In this document: positions 1 through 7,209 of the stretch, piece after piece
Layout: every line of letters starts with the position of its first letter
Numbering within the stretch: position 1 is the stretch's first letter
The notes under the pieces: model-generated
Database searches by the model: none
What the model saw: the letters and a program-made list of their open reading frames with translations, nothing else
Told to the model about the DNA's origin: nothing
Program-made: the position numbers and the translations under genes
From: an uncultured Prevotella sp.
GTDB taxonomy: Bacteria; Bacteroidota; Bacteroidia; Bacteroidales; Bacteroidaceae
NCBI GenBank assembly: GCA_900543155.1
Contig: UQQN01000038.1
Location: forward strand, 1-21,758
DNA length: 21,758 bases
Direction of reading: 5' to 3'

Positions 1-5
1 TTTTG

Positions 6-23
6 CCCCCCCCCAAAAAAAAA
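6..23. repeat. Adjacent homopolymer tracts C9 and A9
   Basis: Nine C residues (6-14) are followed directly by nine A residues (15-23). Such runs are prone to slippage and to sequencing error. The tract lies outside any gene seen here, between the terminator of the M16 peptidase gene and the window edge, so it may belong to the control region of a gene beyond the left edge. Confidence 0.8.
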
Positions 24-43
24 GGAAATGCAGCCTAAAAGAA

Positions 44-87
44 TATGGGTGATTCCCAAAAATGTAGCTTTTTAAGAATCACCCATA
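44..87 (-). terminator. Likely terminator of the M16 peptidase gene
   Basis: A perfect 12-bp inverted repeat pairs 44-55 with 76-87 (arms ATGGGTGATTC/GAATCACCCAT plus one T-A pair). The 20-base loop contains a further A5/T5 pairing. It lies about 30 bases past the stop codon of the minus-strand M16 gene. On the minus strand the stem is followed by only a broken T-rich stretch, so the hairpin is certain but its strength as an intrinsic terminator is less so. Confidence 0.6.
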
Positions 88-118
88 AAGGTTTTATCGT
101 AATAAGATGAAAAACGAT

Positions 119-2971
119 TTACTTAGTTCCGTCCTTCTCGGTCATATCCGTAGGACGCATAGAGATGGTAATGCAGTTGTTCTGCTTGAGCAATACGCTG
201 TTTACAAAGTCTTGAATATCCTTTGAAGTGATGCTCTTGAGCGTAGCTTCGTAGTTAGTGCGGAGGTCTTTGTTCCAAATTACCTTTTCGGCGATAAGGT
301 TCATCCAATAGCCATTTTTCTTTTGGTTGTCGGCATAATCCTTCAATTCGAAAGTAATAACCTTTTCAAGCTCATCGGCAGTCACACCATTCTTGGCAAT
401 ATCTTCGATGCCCTGCTTCATGAGCAAGAGGGCAGAGTCGAGTTTGGCAGGCTTCACGGGGCATTGTGTAACGAAAGTATAACGATCGTTCGCACCATAG
501 CTTGCCGAACCATTTGTGCCTACGCTATAAGCAATACCAGCATCCTCACGAATGCTCTTGAGGTAACGCTGTGTGAGCACTTCGCCCAAAGCGTTAACTA
601 CGGCAGCTTCTTTCATAGAGTAAGGGTTCTTACCTGTCCAGAACTGAACCACTACAGCCTGGGGAGTTTCCATCTGACGGAAGAAGTGGTTGTTAACCAC
701 ACCAGTTGCGGGTTCAATCTTCAAATCGATAAACTGTTCGCGCTTCTTAGCAGCCTTGAGCGGAGCAATGTATTGTTCGGTAAATGCGCGGAGAGAATCC
801 ACATCAATGGCACCTGTAAAGAAGAAGTCGAAGTCACCACCTGCATTAAAGCGGTCGGCATAGAGCTTTTTCATAGTTTCGTAGTTAGCCTGATCCAAAT
901 CCTTCAACTTCAATGAAGCACGCAAAGCATTGTGATTGTAGAGAGTGCTTTGTACAGAGTCAGAGAAAGCCTTCATAGGTTGTTTTTCGGCATTCTCAAG
1001 CGAAGTGCGGAGCATTGTCATGGTGTTGTTGTAAGCATCCACATCGTTGCAAGGAGCTTGGAAACGCAAGTAAATCAATTCGAAGAGCGTGCGCAAGTCC
1101 TTAGGAGTAGCCGAACCTGAGAGATTTTCAGTAATCATGCCCAAGTCGAAACCACAGGTTGCTTGTTTGCCGGCAAGTTTCTTCTGCAACTCGGTGCTGG
1201 TGAAGTTTCCTAAACCAGTAGAGCTTAAAACAGTAGGCATCAATTTAGCGTTTACACGATCCTTTGTAATAATCTTGTTTTCACCACCCATACTGGTAGC
1301 GATGAATTGTACTTCGGCATCGTTGTAGTCGGTCTTCTTAAAGAATACGCGAGCGCCATTGTCGAGTGTCCAGCAAGTGTAACCAAAGTCAGCCTTAGTC
1401 TCCTTCTTGATGCGACCCTTCTTGGGCAAGTTCGAAACGAGCGGTTCGTTCTTTACGTTGTCCACATAAGCTTCTACCTTAGCTTTGGCAGCATTGGCAA
1501 TAGCCTGCTTAAATTGGTCGGCAGTAGGAATAACTACACCTTCTTTTTCAGGATACATAGCCATGCATACAAAGTTGGTGTCGGTGCGTGCAGTGAGGTC
1601 GTTAAACAAGCTAGTTGCAGCAGGGGCAGCAGCTTGTGCCTGCATCATTTGCTGCGACATCATCTTGTACGTGTTATATTCATCCTCAATAGAAGGAATC
1701 GGGTCGTTTTCGAGGAAGTTGCGAACATACTGCGGTACGTAGAAGGCATTCTTCTGCTTGTCGCGGTTGTTGTAGGTAGCTTCAAGACCACTCAAAATTT
1801 CTTCGCTGGCACGCATAACCTCTGTGCCTGTGAAGCCAAATTCGTGAACACGCTTCACTTCGGTCATTACGGCTTCGATAGCCTCTTTGTCTTTACCAGG
1901 CTTGGGGATGATAACCAAGTTGAAGGCATCCATAGTCTTCGACAAGATGTAGCTATCGTCGTCAGCATAAGCCGCTACAAAGGGACAGTCACTTTTCTGT
2001 GCAGCCTCGCTCAAACGAGCATTGAATACGTTACTTGCCAAGCTCTTGATGTATTGCACACTCAAGAAGGCTACCGTATTCTTATATTCATCGGGCACGA
2101 GGGGCTGGTGTTTAAACATCAACTGCATGATGGCTTGACCTTGCTCCTTGTCTTTGTCGATAACATAGATAGGCTCGTTGTTGTCGGGCACAGGGTAGTG
2201 CTCGTACTTAGCAGCGTTCTCGGGCATCTTGATGGGCGAGAAGAGCGCTTTAATTTTGGCTTCAACCTTGTCAACATCGATGTCACCTACAATGATAATA
2301 CCCTGCAAATCGGGACGATACCATTTTTCGTAGTAAGCACGGAGTTCAGCAGGCTTAAAGTTGTCTACCACACTCATCAAACCAATGGGGAAGCGGTGAC
2401 CATAGCGTGAACCCGGATAAAGAGTAGGCAAGTTGCGTTCGAAAATACGGCTTGTTGCGCTGGTACGCATACGCCATTCTTCGTGAATCACACCACGTTC
2501 CTTGTCAATTTCCTTAGGGTCGAGGGTCAAACCATCTGCCCAATCGCGCAAGATGAGCAAACAAGAGTCGACGTTGGTATCAGTAACGGGCACATCGTCG
2601 ATGTTATACACCGTTTCATCGGTCGAGGTATAAGCGTTCAAGTTCTGACCGAACTTTACACCAATACGTTCGCAGAATTTAACGAGTGCATCATTAGGGA
2701 AATTGTCAGTGCCATTGAAACACATGTGTTCAAGGAAGTGAGCCAAACCACGTTGGTTCTCTTCTTCCTGTACGGCGCCTACCTTCTGTGCAATGTAGAA
2801 GTTGGCACGATTCTCGGGCAAGTTGTTGTGACGGATGTAATAAGTCAATCCGTTGGGCAACTTACCAATGCGCACAGCTTTGTCTACGGGCAACGTAGGC
2901 AGTTGCTGGGCCATTACAGGCAGCATAACAAATGCCACGAGCAACAGCACGAGTGCTTTGATTTTTTTCAT
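119..2971 (-). CDS. Secreted M16-family zinc metallopeptidase (insulinase/PqqL-like)
   Basis: The 950-residue product is a two-module M16 protease that would degrade peptides outside the cytoplasm. Residues 1-21 form a signal peptide: MKKIK, a hydrophobic stretch, then a cut after MAQ or similar. The inverted zinc motif HxxEH is intact (His78, Glu81, His82), and Glu165 in the ERGVIHEE segment is the expected third ligand, with Glu158 beside it. A second M16-like half starts near residue 530 and lacks HxxEH, as usual for the non-catalytic half. The length fits the single-chain 900-950-residue members common in Bacteroidales. The ATG at 2971 is chosen because the signal peptide begins there. 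It is transcribed alone, divergently from nadB. The substrate cannot be told from sequence; PqqL-like is a family comparison, not a functional claim. Confidence 0.92.
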   Translation of the reverse strand: MKKIKALVLLLVAFVMLPVMAQQLPTLPVDKAVRIGKLPNGLTYYIRHNNLPENRANFYIAQKVGAVQEEENQRGLAHFLEHMCFNGTDNFPNDALVKFCERIGVKFGQNLNAYTSTDETVYNIDDVPVTDTNVDSCLLILRDWADGLTLDPKEIDKERGVIHEEWRMRTSATSRIFERNLPTLYPGSRYGHRFPIGLMSVVDNFKPAELRAYYEKWYRPDLQGIIIVGDIDVDKVEAKIKALFSPIKMPENAAKYEHYPVPDNNEPIYVIDKDKEQGQAIMQLMFKHQPLVPDEYKNTVAFLSVQYIKSLASNVFNARLSEAAQKSDCPFVAAYADDDSYILSKTMDAFNLVIIPKPGKDKEAIEAVMTEVKRVHEFGFTGTEVMRASEEILSGLEATYNNRDKQKNAFYVPQYVRNFLENDPIPSIEDEYNTYKMMSQQMMQAQAAAPAATSLFNDLTARTDTNFVCMAMYPEKEGVVIPTADQFKQAIANAAKAKVEAYVDNVKNEPLVSNLPKKGRIKKETKADFGYTCWTLDNGARVFFKKTDYNDAEVQFIATSMGGENKIITKDRVNAKLMPTVLSSTGLGNFTSTELQKKLAGKQATCGFDLGMITENLSGSATPKDLRTLFELIYLRFQAPCNDVDAYNNTMTMLRTSLENAEKQPMKAFSDSVQSTLYNHNALRASLKLKDLDQANYETMKKLYADRFNAGGDFDFFFTGAIDVDSLRAFTEQYIAPLKAAKKREQFIDLKIEPATGVVNNHFFRQMETPQAVVVQFWTGKNPYSMKEAAVVNALGEVLTQRYLKSIREDAGIAYSVGTNGSASYGANDRYTFVTQCPVKPAKLDSALLLMKQGIEDIAKNGVTADELEKVITFELKDYADNQKKNGYWMNLIAEKVIWNKDLRTNYEATLKSITSKDIQDFVNSVLLKQNNCITISMRPTDMTEKDGTK

Positions 2972-3068
2972 TGTGTAATGTATAATATTATGTATATTGT
3001 TTCATTGTGTGTAAGACGCAGTGTAGGGGCAGTTTACTACAAAAGTTAAGTCCTAAATTCTACACCTT

Positions 3069-3083
3069 ACCTATATAATAGGT
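3069..3083. promoter_or_regulatory. Inverted repeat in the M16/nadB divergent promoter region
   Basis: ACCTAT and ATAGGT are separated by three bases, a perfect 6-bp dyad (3069-3074 with 3078-3083). It sits in the divergent intergenic region, at or just after the start point expected for the minus-strand promoter and about 30 bases upstream of the nadB -33 element. It may be an operator. A short hairpin in the M16 leader is the alternative. Confidence 0.35.
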
Positions 3084-3084
3084 G

Positions 3085-3092
3085 CAAAATTA
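3085..3092 (-). promoter_or_regulatory. Possible -7 element for the M16 gene
   Basis: On the minus strand 3092-3085 reads TAATTTTG, a full match to the Bacteroidota TAnnTTTG -7 box. No convincing TTTG was found 19-21 bases upstream. If real, the M16 mRNA has a leader of about 105 bases. Confidence 0.35.
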
Positions 3093-3113
3093 AGCATTTC
3101 TCTTTACTTCGCT

Positions 3114-3142
3114 CTTGTTTTCAAAAACATTTTGTAAATTCG
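3114..3142 (+). promoter_or_regulatory. Probable nadB promoter
   Basis: CTTG (3114-3117) is followed after 17 bases by TAAATTCG (3135-3142), which matches TAnnTTTG at all but one position. Transcription would begin near 3149, leaving a leader of under 20 bases before the nadB ATG at 3166. This also argues against an upstream TTG start at 3115, which would lie inside the promoter. Confidence 0.5.
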
Positions 3143-3165
3143 CGCCCAAATTAGCGATACACACG

Positions 3166-4755
3166 ATGATACGCAAATTCGACTTTTTGGTAATTGGTTC
3201 TGGCGTGGCCGGAATGAGTTACGCCCTCCAAGTAGCCGCCTCGGGCAAAGGTAAGGTGGCACTCGTTTGCAAAACGACAATCGAAGAAGCTAACACTGCG
3301 AAAGCACAAGGTGGTGTAGCATCGGTTACCAATCTTAAGGTAGACAACTTCGAGAAACATATTAAAGACACCTTGATAGCTGGCGACTACATCAGCGATC
3401 TGCGTGCCGTAGAACAGGTGGTAAAGAATGCTCCCGCAGGCATTGAGCGATTGGTGAAGTGGGGTGTAAACTTCGATAAGAAGGACGACGGTAGTTTTGA
3501 CCTTCACCGCGAAGGCGGACACTCTGAATTTCGCATTCTGCACCATGCTGATGATACGGGTTTTGAAATTCAGCGTGGACTTATTGAGGCTGTGCGTCAC
3601 CATCCTAATATTACGGTGCTCGAAAATCATCTTGCAGTTGAAATCATTACGCAGCATCACCTTGGCATAGAGGTGACACGCCGCACTCCCGATATTGAGT
3701 GCTATGGTGCGTATGTGCTCGACCCTGATACTCAAAAAATTGATACCTTCCTTTCGCGCGTCACCGTGCTCTGTACGGGTGGTTGTGGTGCCGTATATGC
3801 CACTACCACAAATCCCGATATTGCTACAGGCGATGGTATCGCTATGGCATATCGTGCCAAGGCCACAGTGGAGGGTATGGAGTTTATTCAGTTCCACCCC
3901 ACAGCACTTTTTAATTCGCGCGAGAAGCACCCTGCTTATCTCATAACCGAGGCAATGCGTGGTTATGGTGGTATTCTGCGTTTGCCTAATGGCGAAGAGT
4001 TTATGCAGAAGTATGACAAGCGCCTTTCGCTTGCACCACGCGACATTGTGGCACGTGCCATTGATAAGGAAATGAAGATTCATGGTCTCGACCACGTGTG
4101 CCTTGATGTGACACACAAAGACCCTGAGGAAACCAAGCATCACTTCCCCAATATCTACCAAAAGTGCCTTTCTATAGGTATCGACATTACCAAACAATAC
4201 ATCCCCGTGGTGCCTTGCGCCCACTATCTTTGTGGTGGTATTAAGGTAGACCTTAATGCTTGTTCGTCTATTCATAGACTTTATGCCGTGGGCGAATGTT
4301 CATGTACAGGTTTGCATGGTGGTAATCGTTTGGCAAGTAATTCGCTCATTGAAGCTGTGGTTTATGCTGACACGGCAGCTAAGCACTCTATTGAGCACAT
4401 CGACGAATACACCTTTAATGAGGCTGTGCCCGAGTGGAATGATGAAGGCACACTTACCAACGAAGAAAAAATTCTGATTGCACAGGATGCAAAAGAAGTA
4501 GAACAGGTAATGTCGGCTTATGTGGGCATTGTGCGTTCAGACCTTCGTTTGAAACGTGCTTGGACACGTCTCGACCTCTTGTATGAGGAGACTGAGGAAC
4601 TCTACAAGCATGTGAAACCCACACGCGATATTTGTGAGTTGCGCAATATGATTAACGTGGGCTACCTCATTACACGTCAGGCGTTAGAGCGCAAGGAAAG
4701 TCGTGGCTTGCATTATACCATCGATTATCCGAAGCACGCTTACGATCAAAACTAA
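3166..4755 (+). CDS. nadB: L-aspartate oxidase
   Basis: This FAD enzyme oxidises L-aspartate to iminoaspartate, the first step of de novo NAD synthesis, in the cytoplasm. The 529-residue protein starts with a dinucleotide-binding GSGVAG (residues 11-16). It has AKAQGG near residue 46, and the catalytic residues of the succinate dehydrogenase/fumarate reductase flavoprotein family: His244 in FHPTALF, Arg292 in LAPRD, His353 in CAHYLCGG and Arg388 in HGGNRLASNS. These fall within two residues of the E. coli NadB numbering as I recall it. The reading frame is open back to 3115, but the ATG at 3166 directly precedes the FAD-binding strand and lies just past the promoter, so it is preferred. nadA and nadC are not adjacent. 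A strong terminator follows 38 bases after the stop, so it is monocistronic. Confidence 0.95.
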   Translation: MIRKFDFLVIGSGVAGMSYALQVAASGKGKVALVCKTTIEEANTAKAQGGVASVTNLKVDNFEKHIKDTLIAGDYISDLRAVEQVVKNAPAGIERLVKWGVNFDKKDDGSFDLHREGGHSEFRILHHADDTGFEIQRGLIEAVRHHPNITVLENHLAVEIITQHHLGIEVTRRTPDIECYGAYVLDPDTQKIDTFLSRVTVLCTGGCGAVYATTTNPDIATGDGIAMAYRAKATVEGMEFIQFHPTALFNSREKHPAYLITEAMRGYGGILRLPNGEEFMQKYDKRLSLAPRDIVARAIDKEMKIHGLDHVCLDVTHKDPEETKHHFPNIYQKCLSIGIDITKQYIPVVPCAHYLCGGIKVDLNACSSIHRLYAVGECSCTGLHGGNRLASNSLIEAVVYADTAAKHSIEHIDEYTFNEAVPEWNDEGTLTNEEKILIAQDAKEVEQVMSAYVGIVRSDLRLKRAWTRLDLLYEETEELYKHVKPTRDICELRNMINVGYLITRQALERKESRGLHYTIDYPKHAYDQN

Positions 4756-4793
4756 AAACTTTTTGTGTAATTGCGCAAGAGTTCTCTCTTTTG

Positions 4794-4843
4794 GGTATGC
4801 AAATGCAGATGTGTTATTCTGTATTTGCATACCTGTTTTTTTT
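4794..4843 (+). terminator. Intrinsic terminator of nadB
   Basis: A 16-bp stem with one G-U pair (4794-4809 with 4818-4833) encloses an 8-base loop and is followed by TG and eight T residues (4836-4843). This is a textbook rho-independent terminator 38 bases after the nadB stop codon. Confidence 0.93.
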
Positions 4844-5197
4844 GAGAAAAAAACACTGAGGGTAAACCTTCGGGATGATATCGGGTTTCTTCGGGGTGAA
4901 ATTTAGATGAATATTTTGTGTAATTTTGCTATTTGTAGTTGATAAAATATACTATTATTCTACACAATGGTGCACCTTTGATTGTCTTTTTTAATCGTTA
5001 AAAATGAATTTAACATTTTACGTGAAAAATTCCTCTGAGAAGCTAAGATTGAACATAAATTAACAGTAAGAAAACCTTTCACTTTGCCCATTCTCACGCA
5101 CTTTTCGGCTTGTTTAAGTTTTTTGGAATCACTGAAAATAGAAATCTTAAATTTACTTCTTGAAAATGTTAAACTCTTGATTATCAAGCGTAATTGT
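4844..5197. other. Gene-free AT-rich spacer with one copy of a dispersed repeat
   Basis: No gene is supported in this 354-base spacer: the open frames present are short, start with no context and resemble nothing. It holds two things. A 19-base sequence, CCTTCGGGATGATATCGGG (4867-4885), occurs again in inverted orientation at 21518-21536. A perfect TAnnTTTG box lies at 4921-4928 (TAATTTTG), but it lacks a partner at -33 and has no gene close downstream. Confidence 0.6.
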
Positions 5198-5228
5198 ATT
5201 GCAGTGTGCAATTTTTTTTGTACCTTTG
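5198..5228 (+). promoter_or_regulatory. Promoter for the rlpA leader
   Basis: ATTG (5198-5201), a 19-base spacer and TACCTTTG (5221-5228) match the Bacteroidota primary sigma promoter, with a perfect -7 box. The start point would be near 5235. A second perfect TACCTTTG lies at 5259-5266, inside a small hairpin and without a -33 partner. Confidence 0.65.
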
Positions 5229-5234
5229 CATCTG

Positions 5235-5514
5235 TAAACCTCACGAGGCGAAGCAAATTACCTTTGCGGTAAGAGTCTTCCTTAGTGTATTTGCTGGTTA
5301 AAATCGAAACATCGATTCCGCTATGAGTTGCTTATTGCAGCACACCTTATAATAAGGTTTTTAATAAGTAATAAAGGTAGGGCAGGGCAGATTGTTAAAA
5401 TAGTAATTTTACATCGCTCACATCTTACTATTATATTACAGAAATCTCTCACGAACAGAATGGCTAAACTGATTCAACGAGAGGACCCGCAATCCTCGTG
5501 GCAAAACAAACAAA
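5235..5514 (+). promoter_or_regulatory. Long folded 5' leader of rlpA with an early terminator-like hairpin
   Basis: From the predicted start point to the rlpA ATG is about 280 bases. It can form several local hairpins: AGCAAAT/ATTTGCT (5252-5258 with 5289-5295) enclosing TTACC/GGTAA (5258-5262 with 5268-5272, so base 5258 can be used by only one of the two stems); ATCGA/TCGAT (5303-5307 with 5312-5316); and ACCTTA/TAAGGT (5344-5349 with 5353-5358) followed by five T residues ending at 5362. The last could terminate transcription early. I do not recognise a named riboswitch. It may be an attenuator leader or a separate RNA of about 125 bases. Confidence 0.4.
5344..5362 (+). terminator. Short terminator-like hairpin in the rlpA leader
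   Basis: A 6-bp stem with a 3-base loop is followed by T5. It is weaker than the other terminators in this window, so it may be partial or conditional. Confidence 0.4.
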
Positions 5515-6123
5515 ATGACTATCAAACAAGTAATTTTCTTTTTAGCATCACTCGTAACATTTGCATTTACAACCCCCGCGGTGGCTCAAGCGCAACAACA
5601 TGGCAAGGCTTCTTATTATAGCAATAGTCTGCATGGACACCGCACAAGCGATGGATCTCGTTATCACAAAGACAGTTTAACTTGTGCACATCGCACCCTC
5701 CCCTTTGGCACACTGCTGAAGGTAACAAACAAGAAAAATGGTAAGGAAGTAGTTGTGAAGGTAACAGACCGCGGTCCTTTTTGTGCTGGACGTGTGGTAG
5801 ACCTCTCAATGGCTGCAGCTCGTGAATTGGGCATGGTGGCAAGCGGTGTAGCAGCCGTGCGAGTTGAGAAGGTGGGTTATCGTGGCAAAAAAGCCGATAT
5901 CGATGATACCGAACGCTCATATTTGCTTCCTGAAACTCGATATCTCGACCCTGCTACTGGTAAATATTATAGTATGCAGGAGTGGAAAAAGCGTGCTGAC
6001 GAACAGCATAAGAAGCTCTTGGCTGAACAGCGTAAGCAGAAACAACCGCATTATCGCATCTTGAGCACTAAGCTCACAGCTAAGAACGCATCTAAAACCT
6101 CTTCGCAGAAAAGAATACGATAA
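5515..6123 (+). CDS. rlpA: Secreted RlpA-like septal ring/lytic protein (double-psi beta-barrel)
   Basis: The 202-residue product has a signal peptide (residues 1 to about 25, cut near AVAQA) and a double-psi beta-barrel RlpA domain (about 29-120). The hallmark segments are GKASYY with S-G-R around 44-49, CAHRTLPFGT (57-66), VTDRGPF (83-89) and GRVVDLS (92-98). The Asp residues in DRGPF (Asp85) and VVDLS (Asp96) are the conserved acidic pair of the family. Proteobacterial RlpA is a lytic transglycosylase acting on denuded glycan strands; whether the Bacteroidota forms do the same is inferred. There is no SPOR domain. Instead there is an 80-residue Lys/Arg/Gln-rich tail that could bind wall polymers. 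No lipobox cysteine is seen, so it is probably soluble in the periplasm. The ATG at 5515 directly begins the signal peptide. Confidence 0.88.
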   Translation: MTIKQVIFFLASLVTFAFTTPAVAQAQQHGKASYYSNSLHGHRTSDGSRYHKDSLTCAHRTLPFGTLLKVTNKKNGKEVVVKVTDRGPFCAGRVVDLSMAAARELGMVASGVAAVRVEKVGYRGKKADIDDTERSYLLPETRYLDPATGKYYSMQEWKKRADEQHKKLLAEQRKQKQPHYRILSTKLTAKNASKTSSQKRIR

Positions 6124-6188
6124 GCGTTTTGCGCTTATAAGTTCCTTTTGATTAGCGGAATCAACACAAGATACATTATATATAAAGA

Positions 6189-6224
6189 AGGTCTCGCATG
6201 GCTCACGCTGTGTGAGATTTTTTA
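6189..6224 (+). terminator. Intrinsic terminator of rlpA
   Basis: TCTCGCA (6192-6198) pairs with TGTGAGA (6211-6217), with one G-U pair, and the run TTTTTTA follows from 6218. It separates rlpA from the downstream RNA and cassette. Confidence 0.7.
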
Positions 6225-6404
6225 TTTGTGGGCTTTGTGGGTCGTGGGCTTATGAGGGATGTTGAAAATATTGTAGAGATTATGTGTAGCCTTTATGAAT
6301 TTGAATTCGTTGGCTATTTATATACAATACTTCGGAAAATCTTTACCAATGTAATGTCTGTTTATGAAAAAACTTAGTTTCTTACTAAAAAAGGAAGCAT
6401 TTTT

Positions 6405-6434
6405 TTTGTGATTTACTATTTTTTTGTAAATTTG
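6405..6434 (+). promoter_or_regulatory. Promoter of the structured RNA / RiPP cassette
   Basis: TTTG (6405-6408), an 18-base spacer and TAAATTTG (6427-6434) closely match the Bacteroidota promoter. The start point would be about 6441, giving either an RNA of about 350 bases ending at the U-tract near 6794 or a 430-base leader for the gene at 6871. No equally good promoter was found between 6795 and 6871. Confidence 0.65.
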
Positions 6435-6440
6435 CGCATC

Positions 6441-6795
6441 TTCTCAATCGCGATATTATTTAATTAGGCGTATATTTTAAGTGTTTACATGATAGATAAG
6501 CAGTTGAAAAAAGGAGAAGGTACTACATAATTGAAAAGCGTCATCGATGCTTTGTCTATTGGCTAATTGAAACCTAGGAAATTTCAAATTGGAAAATCAA
6601 TGGCAATGTCTGAAGTGAATGCTACGGGTACATTATCATATCCCGAAGTGTGTAGTGAGGATTTTTATATCCTCATGCACACTTTTGTAGAATATGTATA
6701 TATAAACGTGGGCAAACACTCTATTCGTTATTTTCCAGGGCTTTCCTAGGGCCTCAATTAACAGACGAGTAGAGATGTGAACCCACGTTTTTTTG
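6441..6795 (+). ncRNA. Candidate structured RNA with a long-range pseudoknot
   Basis: The segment lacks a credible ORF but is full of pairing. (a) A hairpin at 6535-6553 has 8 bp and loop ATC. (b) A hairpin at 6646-6684 has 7+7 perfect bp around a small internal loop. (c) The 3' hairpin 6704-6790 has 9+3+10 bp with one internal loop and one bulged A, and runs into T7. (d) A long-range helix pairs 6564-6570 with 6754-6760 (7 bp) and 6573-6581 with 6742-6750 (9 bp). Its 3' strand lies inside the 36-base loop of hairpin c, so d and c form a pseudoknot. A promoter precedes it and a U-tract ends it. It does not resemble tmRNA, RNase P RNA, SRP RNA or a group II intron. Whether it is a free-standing RNA or a cassette leader is open. 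Confidence 0.6.
6704..6794 (+). terminator. Terminator-like 3' hairpin with large loop and U-tract
   Basis: AAACGTGGG (6704-6712) pairs with CCCACGTTT (6782-6790). After a 3x3 internal loop, 6716-6728 pairs with 6765-6778 around one bulged A and one G-U pair. T7 occupies 6788-6794, followed by GTTTTG. The 36-base loop is much longer than in an ordinary terminator and contains the 3' strand of the long-range helix, so termination could depend on whether that helix forms first. Confidence 0.6.
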
Positions 6796-6870
6796 TTTTG
6801 TAGCTAACTTGTAATATATAATTCAAAGTCTCATAAGGGTTCGTGAGCTATTTACAATTAAACAAGAATT

Positions 6871-7209
6871 ATGAATTTAGGTTCGATTGTTCGGAAAAAG
6901 GGTGATGATAAACTGATGATCGTTGGTTATGTTTATGGCAATCAAATTTATGATTACTACACAACTGCCGACATAGGTGAACTTACTTGTTATTACTGCG
7001 GAAATGATAAAATCGAACATATAGACTTGGAGCCTTATTGTGTCGACTTTATAGAGGAGACCATGAATGAAACATTTTCGGAAGGCGACGTTGTGACACT
7101 GAAAATAGGAAACGAAAAGTTCGTTGTTTGTGAAGTAGCTGGGAATGATATATATGTCAAAGGTTCAAGCAGTCCATATCCTTCATGTATTTTTAAAAAA
7201 GTTCAATAA
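6871..7209 (+). CDS. Small two-repeat protein, first gene of the RiPP cassette
   Basis: I cannot name this 112-residue protein. It contains an internal duplication: residues 4-27 align without gaps to 72-95 (offset 68). They share G, V, K, V, V, G, N, I and Y at matching positions, with other positions similar, which suggests two small beta-barrel (SH3-like) units. The first unit (GSIVxxKGDxKLMIVG) faintly recalls DUF4176-type proteins; this is from memory and weak. Five cysteines (40, 43, 57, 87, 106) include a CxxC. There is no signal peptide or membrane segment. Its stop overlaps the ATG of the radical SAM gene by one base (TAATG), so translation is probably coupled and the two proteins are likely made together. 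A partner or chaperone for the precursor or enzyme is the natural guess, but nothing in the sequence proves it. Confidence 0.8.
   Translation: MNLGSIVRKKGDDKLMIVGYVYGNQIYDYYTTADIGELTCYYCGNDKIEHIDLEPYCVDFIEETMNETFSEGDVVTLKIGNEKFVVCEVAGNDIYVKGSSSPYPSCIFKKVQ

Noticed and set aside
323..2410. Long plus-strand open frames opposite the M16 gene
   Set aside because: They are antisense shadows of a gene with intact catalytic motifs and a signal peptide, and show no domain of their own.
3151..4275. A 374-codon minus-strand frame across the nadB gene
   Set aside because: It is antisense to a gene whose active-site residues are all in place, and its product is rich in Cys and His with no recognisable fold.
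5235..5514. A known riboswitch upstream of rlpA (c-di-AMP, TPP, cobalamin)
   Set aside because: The conserved core sequences of these classes could not be found, so only a generic leader is reported.
6567..6749. A 60-codon open frame starting with TTG inside the structured RNA region
   Set aside because: It uses a rare start and has no recognisable content. It overlaps both strands of the long-range helix and the strong hairpin at 6646-6684, so RNA structure explains the sequence better.
6441..6795. Known RNAs: tmRNA, RNase P RNA, SRP RNA, group II intron
   Set aside because: None of the landmark sequences I know for these RNAs is present (no tag-coding ORF, no RNase P core motif, no SRP tetraloop helix, no intron domain V).
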